NCBI RefSeq assembly: GCF_000265405.1
Contig: NC_018010.1
Location: forward strand, 2,067,501 to 2,131,500
Direction: 5' to 3'
From: Belliella baltica DSM 15883
GTDB taxonomy: Bacteria; Bacteroidota; Bacteroidia; Cytophagales; Cyclobacteriaceae
DNA: 64,000 nt
How positions within the stretch are numbered: position 1 is the stretch's first letter; every line of letters starts with the position of its first letter. The notes beneath the pieces were generated by a model that made no database searches, was not told where the DNA came from, and was given only the letters and a program-made list of their open reading frames with translations. This document shows positions 27,288 to 34,920 of this stretch, one piece after another. Both the position numbers and the translations under genes were made by a program.

Positions 27288-28472
27288 ATGAAGCTTATTA
27301 CCCTTTTTACCTTAGTATTTATTATAAGTTGTAGTCCTAAAACCCCTTCAATAAATGAGGGTTCAATTTCAATTGACCTTGATAAATCAGAGCTAGGATA
27401 CATCTCTGAAATTGTAACTGAAATCGATTATGTTCTTTTAGGTTCAGAAAGTTCAAGTTATTTGTCTGAACCCAAAAAGATAAAGTTCGATCAAAATCAG
27501 AACATCTATGTTAGTGATGGTTTGCTTTATTCACTTTTTGTTTTTCACCCAAGTGGGGAATTGAATTACTCTCTAACTCCTTCCGGAAAAGGACCTCGTG
27601 AGTTTCTAAAAATTTCTGACTATAATTTACTTGATGATTCAATACTGATCCTTGATAATGCAATTGGTAAGGTCCTTAAATTTGATTTAGCTGGAAATTT
27701 TATTGAAGAATTTAAGTTCAGAGATAAGTCAACTCATTTCTTTCAAAAAAATGACTATTTATTAAAATTTACAAGCTATAGATCAGATTATGATGGGTTC
27801 AATTTCTTGAAGTATAATCTTATTGATGGAAGTAGTTCGGGTATTGTCCCATATCCAATTGAAAAAGAGTCTATTGGGAATTTTAGTTTCCAGTATAGTT
27901 TTATAAATCCCTTAAGGGATAATTCGGTGTATTATAATATTCCTTATTCTTATGAAGTTGCGGAATTTGATGTCGATTCAGGAGATTTGAAGGACTTATT
28001 GATTTTCGATTTTGGTAAATATAGTTTAAACACATCTGACTATGAGCTGCTCAAAGAAGGGAGAACAGGAAGAGATAAGTTCAATAGTGAAGTCTCAGAG
28101 AAAAAGCTTATCCGTTATGTGGCTACTTTTCTTCCTTTTGAGAAAATAAATTACATGAGTGTTGTTCAGGGAGATAATTCTTCAAGGCATACGATTTTGA
28201 TGGACAAAAAGAAAAATATAATTTTTCAGAAAAAAGATTTATCCAACGATTTGGATGGTGTGAATTTGAATAGAAATCCTTGGTCATTTACTGATGATGC
28301 TATTGTATATTTGGATCATGCGAGCGGGTTTCTGGATAAGTATAAAAGCAAAAATGAATTAAAAAATGGATATTCAAAGAGTAATCTTGAAGAGTTTGTC
28401 TCGAAGTACAAAAATGAATTGGAAGATGACTCTTGGATTTTAGCCAAATATAAACTCAAGAATTTAAACTAA
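27288..28472 (+). CDS. 6-bladed beta-propeller lipoprotein
   Basis: A 394-aa lipoprotein: the signal segment ends IISC with Cys at residue 13. The mature part resembles the 6-bladed beta-propeller (DUF5128/BF3164-like) proteins of Bacteroidota, with repeated motifs such as KIKFDQNQNIYVSD, KGPREFLKI and VLKFDLAGNFIEEF. Start choice: the ATG at 27288 follows the IS end and gives a normal lipoprotein signal. An upstream in-frame start at 27222 would read through the IS terminal repeat. Without the IS the gene would begin about 40 bases after the short-peptide gene, so the two probably once formed an operon. The IS has probably removed the native promoter. Confidence 0.8.
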   Translation: MKLITLFTLVFIISCSPKTPSINEGSISIDLDKSELGYISEIVTEIDYVLLGSESSSYLSEPKKIKFDQNQNIYVSDGLLYSLFVFHPSGELNYSLTPSGKGPREFLKISDYNLLDDSILILDNAIGKVLKFDLAGNFIEEFKFRDKSTHFFQKNDYLLKFTSYRSDYDGFNFLKYNLIDGSSSGIVPYPIEKESIGNFSFQYSFINPLRDNSVYYNIPYSYEVAEFDVDSGDLKDLLIFDFGKYSLNTSDYELLKEGRTGRDKFNSEVSEKKLIRYVATFLPFEKINYMSVVQGDNSSRHTILMDKKKNIIFQKKDLSNDLDGVNLNRNPWSFTDDAIVYLDHASGFLDKYKSKNELKNGYSKSNLEEFVSKYKNELEDDSWILAKYKLKNLN

Positions 28473-28475
28473 AAA

Positions 28476-28509
28476 AAAACGTCTTTCCGCAAAGCGAGAA
28501 GACGTTTTT
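28476..28509. terminator. bidirectional terminator
   Basis: A hairpin with arms AAAAACGTCTT and AAGACGTTTTT lies between the convergent propeller and iscA-type genes and has A/T runs on both sides. Confidence 0.85.
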
Positions 28510-28530
28510 GATTACTAAACCACTGTTGGC

Positions 28531-28857
28531 CTAGACAGAGAAGCTTTCTCCACATCCACAGGTGCGAGAAGCGTTTGGGTTCACGAACTGGAATCCCTTG
28601 CCATTTAAGCCATCTGTAAATTCTAAGGTGGTTCCAGCCAAGTATAGCAAGCTCTTGCGATCAACTAGGATTTTGATACCCTTGTCTTCAAATACATGAT
28701 CTGTATCGGTCAAAGAAGCATCGAAACCCAAGTCATACATCAGTCCAGAGCAACCTCCACCTTTGACAGAAACTCTAATATTTTCATTTTCAGATCGGCC
28801 TTCCTCTTTTCTAAGCTCCAAGATTCTTTCTTTTGCCTTTTCAGAAACTACTATCAT
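28531..28857 (-). CDS. HesB/IscA-family iron-sulfur cluster assembly protein
   Basis: A 108-aa A-type carrier that receives and passes on Fe-S clusters. The three conserved cysteines are present: one in VKGGGCSGLMYDL near residue 36 and two in the C-terminal TCGCGESF. Whether it is IscA, ErpA or SufA cannot be told from sequence alone. It is a single gene between a terminator and a 150-base AT-rich spacer ahead of nosY. Confidence 0.93.
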   Translation of the reverse strand: MIVVSEKAKERILELRKEEGRSENENIRVSVKGGGCSGLMYDLGFDASLTDTDHVFEDKGIKILVDRKSLLYLAGTTLEFTDGLNGKGFQFVNPNASRTCGCGESFSV

Positions 28858-28954
28858 ATCTTATAATTTTCATTTATCTCAAAGCAAAACACGCTAGGAT
28901 TTGAAATGATTCAATTACAAATATACTTTTGAAGTGACTAAGTAGCAAATCTCT

Positions 28955-29000
28955 TTATGGTGCTGATTAGGGAAATGTTATGGTGCTGATTAGGGAAATG
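28955..29000. repeat. 23-bp perfect tandem duplication
   Basis: The unit TTATGGTGCTGATTAGGG plus AAATG occurs at 28955-28977 and again at 28978-29000 without a mismatch. It lies 10 bases after the nosY stop codon, in the 3' end of the nos transcript. Confidence 0.9.
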
Positions 29001-29010
29001 GATTTTGGGA

Positions 29011-29778
29011 TTAGAAATCTTTTCTTTTGAATATCCGCATGGCTGTGGCAATAGGCCATGAAATCCAAAGCAACATGATGCTACTCGATAAGAACATTCC
29101 CTTGGCACTGCCGAAGAAATTTTGAAAAAATGCTCCTGTATAGCCCATCAAGGCTGAAATGTCTAATTTCATCAGCATGATGATCCTGCCTAGATCTACT
29201 GGATTGAGAAAGACTAGACTGAGTGTCGTTTTTTCCAATGGGTAATCTGAAAGGCTGTAAATCAAATAGAGCACAAAGCCATCATAAATCAAAGAAAAGT
29301 AAATCCAAAATGAAAGGCTGATACCGATTGCCTTGGCCTTGTCCCGTGTCAAGACAGAAGCTAGGAAAGCTAGTCCAGCAAACACAATTGAAAGGGCTAT
29401 TCCAATGGTTAGTAGAATCAGGATGCTTTCATCGGCTCCCCATATCAGCATCGGGATACCGAAACCGATCAGAATCGCAGCACTTAGCATGATGATGACA
29501 GCCAAGATTTGACTTAGAAATACATTTCTTCTTTTCACAGGCTGTGCCAACATCAGCTCAGTAAACTCTAGGTTATTGAAAAAGTGTGTCGTTGCAAATA
29601 CTGCGGCAATCAAGGGAACGATCATCAGCATGATATTGAGCAAGCTCAATGAGACCTTGGTCAGGTCTTCTGATACTTGGTAGATGGATACAGCCACCAA
29701 AACCATGAAGATGGTGTAGAGTATGGCAAATCTACTTTTGAGAATATCGTATAGCGAATATTTGAGTAGCTTAAACAT
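29011..29778 (-). CDS. nosY: NosY, ABC transporter permease for NosZ maturation
   Basis: A 255-aa membrane protein of the ABC-2 type with about six membrane segments. It forms the NosDFY transporter with the ATPase encoded just upstream. The complex supports assembly of the copper sites of N2O reductase in the periplasm, acting on sulfur or copper delivery. It overlaps nosF by 8 bases, so the pair is translationally coupled. It is the last gene of the nos operon. Confidence 0.9.
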   Translation of the reverse strand: MFKLLKYSLYDILKSRFAILYTIFMVLVAVSIYQVSEDLTKVSLSLLNIMLMIVPLIAAVFATTHFFNNLEFTELMLAQPVKRRNVFLSQILAVIIMLSAAILIGFGIPMLIWGADESILILLTIGIALSIVFAGLAFLASVLTRDKAKAIGISLSFWIYFSLIYDGFVLYLIYSLSDYPLEKTTLSLVFLNPVDLGRIIMLMKLDISALMGYTGAFFQNFFGSAKGMFLSSSIMLLWISWPIATAMRIFKRKDF

Positions 29779-30514
29779 GGCTCATTTCAGTTTTAGGTTG
29801 CTTTTTTTTTAAACTCCATTCCATCAATCTGGCAATAGCAGTGGTGAATCGATCTTCTCCAGTTGTTTCCTTGAGGGCGTCCACACTGTTGTTGAAGAAA
29901 ATATCTCCTTCATAGATATAAATGGCCTGATCTGTCAACTCATCTAACTCACTCAATATATGTGAAGTGATTAGAATCAATTTTCCTAAGTCTCTTTCTT
30001 TTTTGATTTTATTCTTAAGTGTTTCTACAGCCATGGGATCAAGTCCTGCCGTAGGCTCATCTAGGATTAGGATGTCTGCATTGAACATAAAAGCCAAGGC
30101 TGCACTGACTTTTTGCCTCGTTCCTCCGCTGAGGGTATGCATAGGCTTTTCCATCATCTGATCTAATCCAAATGCCCCAATCAATTCCAAGTCGTATTCC
30201 TTGATCTCAGGGCGCATATCTTGCATCATTCTGAAGAGTTGTCCGATCTTCATATTATCAGGATAGCGGCCGATCTGAGGCATATAACCAATATTAGATC
30301 GATATTTGAAATTATTTTTGATGGACTCTCCCTGTACGATGATGTCTCCTTTGTTGGGAATGACCATACCGAGGATGATTTTGATCAAGGTGGTTTTGCC
30401 AGATCCATTAGGCCCCATCAATGCATAGCTTTTTCCTGCTTCAAACTCCAAGTTGAATTCACGGAGTACTTCTAGCTTTCCGAATTTCTTCGATATATTT
30501 CTAACTGAGATCAT
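29771..30514 (-). CDS. nosF: NosF, ABC transporter ATPase
   Basis: A 247-aa ATP-binding subunit. The Walker A motif GPNGSGKTT is at about residues 34-42, the signature LSGGTRQ near 128, and Walker B ILILDEPTAGLDP near 149. It energises the NosDFY complex. Its start overlaps the nosD end by 14 bases and its end overlaps nosY by 8, which is strong evidence for one unit. Confidence 0.93.
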   Translation of the reverse strand: MISVRNISKKFGKLEVLREFNLEFEAGKSYALMGPNGSGKTTLIKIILGMVIPNKGDIIVQGESIKNNFKYRSNIGYMPQIGRYPDNMKIGQLFRMMQDMRPEIKEYDLELIGAFGLDQMMEKPMHTLSGGTRQKVSAALAFMFNADILILDEPTAGLDPMAVETLKNKIKKERDLGKLILITSHILSELDELTDQAIYIYEGDIFFNNSVDALKETTGEDRFTTAIARLMEWSLKKKQPKTEMSHV

Positions 30515-31724
30515 AAGGTTTCATTTTAGGGTTGTTGTCAATCATGTTTTCTGGTGTGATGGCAGGAATTATTTTTTCCATTCTATCGAGTAGCATCACC
30601 ATAAAACTTCTCCAGAGAATGACAGCTGAAGGAATTTTTTCTACGATGACTGAAAACAAGCTGATGGGTCTGTATGGTACATCTCCGATTTTATCTTTGT
30701 TTAAGTCATAGCCTTCGTATTTGTCCCAGTAGTTTTCCTTGAGGGTGTTGAGAACAACGCTTCCATTGGTACTGATGTCGAAGGTGTTTGCAATGAAGTT
30801 ATTTGCTTCAAAAGTATTATTGTCGCAGCTCGCCATCAATTTAAGCGCCCAGCCATTGCTGGTAAATGCGTTGTTTTTGAATAGGGTCCGGCTACTTCCT
30901 TCCATGTAGATTCCGATAGTATTTTTCCTGAAAATATTACCTACTACTTCAGAATCTGTGATGTCTTTGAGTAGAATGCCGTAGGAACTTGGACCTTCAT
31001 TTTCTTCGAATATATTATCTCGCATGACTACATTTCGCGTGTACATGACAGCTACGCCAGCTCCATTTTTACGGAAGGTGTTTTTGATGTAGCTGTTGTC
31101 ATGGGAAAACATAAAGTGCAAGCCGTATCGCTTGTTTCCATCTACAGTATTGTGTTGACTGATGGTATTGGTGACAAATTCCAAATAAATGCCATCACGA
31201 TGCCCTTCCACATAGTTACCTTCAATCATGGAGTCTTTGCATTTCCAAAGGTGGATGCCATTACCTGTCTGATATTCTCTTTCGGCTCTAGAGATGAGCT
31301 TATTGTTTTTTATGGTGAGGTTTGATGAATTGGAAAAATGCAAGCCAAAAAAAGTATTGTCAAGTTCTACGCCTTCAACGCTACAGTTTTGGGAGTCATA
31401 GAATTTGATCGCAGCAGAGTCATCAATATTTGATTTCCCAGTATTGGTGATCCTCAAGTTTTTAAAATGAATGTTTTCTCCCGCAACAATGAACACATCT
31501 CCTTGATCTTTTCCATTGATTGTAGGCATTCCTTCACCTTGTATGGTAAGTGCTTTGCGGATGATGATTTCGTGTTCGCTGTATTCTCCAGTGCTCAAGA
31601 TAATCACGTCACCTTCCTGGGCTTTTGCAACAGCCTCTTTGATAGAGTCTCCAGGCTTTAGCCGCACAGTACCTGCTAAGACAGGACTACTAAGCAGGAA
31701 TAAGAATAAGAGTAGTGTTTTCAT
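30501..31724 (-). CDS. nosD: NosD, periplasmic copper-site maturation protein
   Basis: A 407-aa secreted parallel beta-helix protein (CASH/PbH1 repeats from about 40 to 340). It belongs to the NosDFY machinery that inserts the CuZ copper-sulfur centre into NosZ. I place the start at 31724, where MKTLLLFLFLLSSPVLAG gives a clean signal peptide; an ATG 39 bases upstream would add a charged extension before it. Upstream 31725-31812 contains two TTCATAATTCAT copies and no gene. Confidence 0.9.
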   Translation of the reverse strand: MKTLLLFLFLLSSPVLAGTVRLKPGDSIKEAVAKAQEGDVIILSTGEYSEHEIIIRKALTIQGEGMPTINGKDQGDVFIVAGENIHFKNLRITNTGKSNIDDSAAIKFYDSQNCSVEGVELDNTFFGLHFSNSSNLTIKNNKLISRAEREYQTGNGIHLWKCKDSMIEGNYVEGHRDGIYLEFVTNTISQHNTVDGNKRYGLHFMFSHDNSYIKNTFRKNGAGVAVMYTRNVVMRDNIFEENEGPSSYGILLKDITDSEVVGNIFRKNTIGIYMEGSSRTLFKNNAFTSNGWALKLMASCDNNTFEANNFIANTFDISTNGSVVLNTLKENYWDKYEGYDLNKDKIGDVPYRPISLFSVIVEKIPSAVILWRSFMVMLLDRMEKIIPAITPENMIDNNPKMKPYDLS

Positions 31725-31758
31725 GATATTGATATTTAGAGATACGTGATGAGAAAGA

Positions 31759-31798
31759 TTCATAATTCATACTTCTTATTTCTCCCTTCATAATTCAT
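31759..31798. repeat. two TTCATAATTCAT direct repeats
   Basis: The 12-base unit occurs at 31759-31770 and 31787-31798 in the nosL-nosD spacer. This type of short repeat is common in Bacteroidota spacers. No function is visible. Confidence 0.6.
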
Positions 31799-31812
31799 CT
31801 TTCATCCTTCTT

Positions 31813-32247
31813 TCATTTAAATTGTGTCAGCAGTTCACCCCATGCCATGTAGACTCCACCATGGTCTTTTTTGTATTTTTTGAGGGTTTCGTAGTCTGAG
31901 AAAGCGACAATATTGCTTGCCATTGGGGTCTTGAATTTTTCAGATTTCAAGTAAAAGGCAGTAGTTGCATCTGTCAATGTTTCGCCTTGATTATAGTCAG
32001 TGATTAGGATATGTTTAAGCACTGTTGAGCCGACTTCACCGGATTCCATGAAGGTCATCAGGCAATTGACATCATCGAAAATGAAGATTTTACCTTTTTG
32101 CGTCACCACTTCTGCACCGTATTGAGGATCCATGAGTTTCATTTTGCAGTGATGGCAAACATCCTCTCCATAATTGATAGCTCTGGGGTCTGCACTGCAA
32201 GAGAGTAGGAAAATGACTGAGAATAGGGTTAAGATTTGCGTTTTCAT
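31813..32247 (-). CDS. nosL: NosL, copper chaperone lipoprotein
   Basis: A 144-aa lipoprotein (LLSC, Cys at about residue 17). The mature part has the NosL copper-binding segment DVCHHCKMKLMDPQYGAEV, with CxxC and the Met residues that bind Cu(I). It delivers copper to apo-NosZ in the periplasm. It lies between the unknown 203-aa membrane protein and nosD. Confidence 0.93.
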   Translation of the reverse strand: MKTQILTLFSVIFLLSCSADPRAINYGEDVCHHCKMKLMDPQYGAEVVTQKGKIFIFDDVNCLMTFMESGEVGSTVLKHILITDYNQGETLTDATTAFYLKSEKFKTPMASNIVAFSDYETLKKYKKDHGGVYMAWGELLTQFK

Positions 32248-32293
32248 GGATTACATATTTAGCGGATTGAATAGACTTTTTTAGGTTTTTTGA

Positions 32294-32905
32294 CTAGTCT
32301 TTTCTGTATGGATTTTGAAGTTTGATTTTCTTATCTTCAAAAAAGAATCTACTGAGAACGATGACTAATAAAATTCCAGAGAAGGCAATGATCCAGCCAC
32401 CCGTGTCAGGTCCAGAATAAGCGAGGAAGTTTAAGAGTTCTTTGTATCCTAGCAGTGGAGGCTGATAAGCCATGCCAGGGACTTTGATGGCTGCAGTTGG
32501 GTCTAGATTGTGTCCGTAATCATAACCCCATAGATACATATCCACCAATACGCCAATTCCAAGTAGAGAAATCATAGCGAAGAAGGAGTAAACAGCCCAT
32601 CTTCTAGCAATCAAAGCAGCCAAAACTCCAAATGCAATAATGAATGCAAAGACATAAATCAGGTAAGTAAATTCTGGAAACATCTCCACACCGATAAGCT
32701 TCATGCCAATATAATGGTTGACCCCATTGATGATATCTACATCTCCGCTAAGCCTGTCTATCCATATTTTCATATTTAGCCCCTCAGGATATTGGGGAGC
32801 CCATAGACTGATTTGCCAAAGCGGCGTGAAGTATGCTGTGATCATCAGCAATGCAGCGATCAAAACCAATGCGCGATTAGATGAATCTATTTTTTTCATA
32901 ACCAT
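32294..32905 (-). CDS. membrane protein of the nos cluster
   Basis: A 203-aa protein with about four membrane segments (about residues 12-28, 80-100, 104-124 and 168-186) and a periplasmic loop after the first that holds W, P and D residues and a HYIGMK motif. The gene sits between nosZ and nosL, with 39- and 46-base spacers. I recall similar membrane proteins at this place in other Bacteroidota clade II nos clusters, but no function is established. A role in electron supply to or assembly of NosZ is a reasonable inference. The start may be the ATG at 32905 or the one two codons later. Confidence 0.8.
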   Translation of the reverse strand: MVMKKIDSSNRALVLIAALLMITAYFTPLWQISLWAPQYPEGLNMKIWIDRLSGDVDIINGVNHYIGMKLIGVEMFPEFTYLIYVFAFIIAFGVLAALIARRWAVYSFFAMISLLGIGVLVDMYLWGYDYGHNLDPTAAIKVPGMAYQPPLLGYKELLNFLAYSGPDTGGWIIAFSGILLVIVLSRFFFEDKKIKLQNPYRKD

Positions 32906-32944
32906 GGAGGTAAACCACCGGCATTGCTGCCGGTGGTATTGGGT

Positions 32945-34903
32945 TTATTCGCCTGTAGAGAATTTGATTTCGGGATCGCTTCCTGCTGGAGATACGCGGA
33001 GGTATCCTTGCATTTCTTGGTGCAGGGCAGAGCAGAAGTCAGTACAGTAGAATGGGAATATTCCAACTCTATCTGGCATCCACTTGAGCGTTGCTGTTTC
33101 TCCTGGCATTACAAGTAATTCTGCTGTATTAGCACCTTTCACTGCAAAACCATGCGGCACATCCCAGTCTTGTTCCAAATTGGTCACGTGGAAGTAAACT
33201 TCGTCTCCAACTCTGACGCCTTCGATATTGTCTGGTCTGAAGTTGGATCTGATGGTGGTCATGTAAATATGGACCTTGTTGCCTTCACGCTCCACGCGGG
33301 CATTATTGATACCTTTGAGTGCTCTTGGGTGATTGTTTTTTTCTAAAGGATAGAACTTCACCTGCTTGTCTTTGATCAAAGAGGCTGGGAAAGCTTCAGC
33401 ATAGTGAGGTTCACCGATAGTTGGGAAGTCAAGCAGCAGCTGCATTTTGTCCCCCGAGATGTCATATAGTTGAGCAGAGTGAGCCAATTCAGGACCTGTA
33501 GGCAAGTATCTATCTTTTGTGATTTTGTTGTAGGCTACCATATACTTTCCATGTGGTTTTCCTGTCGGTCCACCAGGAATCATCAAGTGACCCACTGAAT
33601 AGTAAGTGGGTACTCTATCCAAAACCTGAAGGGTTTCGATGTTCCATTTTACGATTTCAGAAGAAACAAACATGGAAGTGTATGCATTTCCTTGTCCATC
33701 AAATTCCGTGTGAAGAGGGCCAAGACCTGGTTTTTCTACTTCCCCATGCAGTACAGATTCATATTTCAAAACTGGCATGCCATCAATAGTACCCTCGAAG
33801 TCTTGGTTTTCAATAGCATTAAGCATTTTTGTGAAAGAGAAGACAGGAATGATCGCGGCTAATTTTCCTGAACCAATGATATACTCTCCAGTTGGGTCAG
33901 TATCCGTACCGTGTGGAGATTTTGGACAAGGGATAAAGTAGATGATATCTTTCAGTTCTTTTGGATCCAAAGTCAGAATGTCTTCCTTGATGGTAGAAGT
34001 AGCCATGTGGGTATCTTCATCCCAAACATTGTGTGCATACTTGGCCTTGGTTTTTTTGCCTTTTCCTTCTTTGATGTATTGTTCTGCTTTTTTCCAGTTT
34101 ACAGCCATGATGAAGTCCTTGTCCTTTTGTGAAGCATTTACTTCCAAAAGTGTATGAGCCATCTCGGTGTTGTAAGTAGAGAAAAAGAACCAGCCATGTG
34201 ACTTTTTCTTGCCTGCTCGAGCCAAATCAAAATTGAAAGGTGGAGCTTCGATTTGGAAAGCCAAATCCATGTTTCCATGTTCTTTATCAACTGAAATAAA
34301 TGAAATCGTACCTTTGAAGTTCTCTTTATAGGTTTCTATAGGCAGATCTCTATTGTCTCCTGTTGGGACAGAGAATCGGGTTCCAGCTACCACATATTCT
34401 GTGTTTTCAGTAATGAAAGGGGAGGAGTGGTTTCCGGCAGAGTTTGGGATTTCAATAATTTCGACCGTTTTGAATGTTGTCAAATCTACCCTCGCTATTC
34501 TAGGCGTATTATTAGCATTGCCGAAAGCCCATCTTGCATCATGCTCCGCGTTGGTAGTAGAAATGGCAATGTGGTGCAAGTCATCCCAAGGGACAAAACC
34601 ATGTGCTGTATTTAGCATAGGTTTGGATTCTTCTGAGAAGCCATAGCCATTTTCTGGATGAACAGAGAATACAGGTAAAATTTTAAAAACTCTTCCTGAA
34701 GGAAGACCTACGACGGACATTTGTCCATTGAAACCTCCGGAGACGATATTGTAGAATTCATCGTGCTCTCCTGGAGCTACATAAACTTTGCTGGCAGCAT
34801 CACCAGAAAGGGCTGATTGAGCACCTTTTGGTTTACAGCCCGGGGCAAATGCTATGGCCACCATAGCTCCTGCCAATAACCATAATTTTGTTTTCATTTT
34901 CAT
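32945..34903 (-). CDS. nosZ: nitrous-oxide reductase NosZ, clade II type
   Basis: It reduces N2O to N2 in the periplasm. The 652-aa protein has a Sec-type signal ending APGC, so it is a lipoprotein or Sec-exported form with no twin-arginine motif, the mark of clade II enzymes. The N-terminal seven-blade propeller carries the CuZ histidines; the SGGFNGQMSVVG region is near residue 55. The C-terminal cupredoxin holds the CuA motif CTDFCSALHQEM, with C-x3-C-x3-H-x2-M spacing. NosR is absent from the cluster, as is usual in clade II. Electrons probably come from the cytochrome c encoded directly upstream. Confidence 0.97.
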   Translation of the reverse strand: MKMKTKLWLLAGAMVAIAFAPGCKPKGAQSALSGDAASKVYVAPGEHDEFYNIVSGGFNGQMSVVGLPSGRVFKILPVFSVHPENGYGFSEESKPMLNTAHGFVPWDDLHHIAISTTNAEHDARWAFGNANNTPRIARVDLTTFKTVEIIEIPNSAGNHSSPFITENTEYVVAGTRFSVPTGDNRDLPIETYKENFKGTISFISVDKEHGNMDLAFQIEAPPFNFDLARAGKKKSHGWFFFSTYNTEMAHTLLEVNASQKDKDFIMAVNWKKAEQYIKEGKGKKTKAKYAHNVWDEDTHMATSTIKEDILTLDPKELKDIIYFIPCPKSPHGTDTDPTGEYIIGSGKLAAIIPVFSFTKMLNAIENQDFEGTIDGMPVLKYESVLHGEVEKPGLGPLHTEFDGQGNAYTSMFVSSEIVKWNIETLQVLDRVPTYYSVGHLMIPGGPTGKPHGKYMVAYNKITKDRYLPTGPELAHSAQLYDISGDKMQLLLDFPTIGEPHYAEAFPASLIKDKQVKFYPLEKNNHPRALKGINNARVEREGNKVHIYMTTIRSNFRPDNIEGVRVGDEVYFHVTNLEQDWDVPHGFAVKGANTAELLVMPGETATLKWMPDRVGIFPFYCTDFCSALHQEMQGYLRVSPAGSDPEIKFSTGE

Positions 34904-34920
34904 TGGGTTTAATTTTTCTA

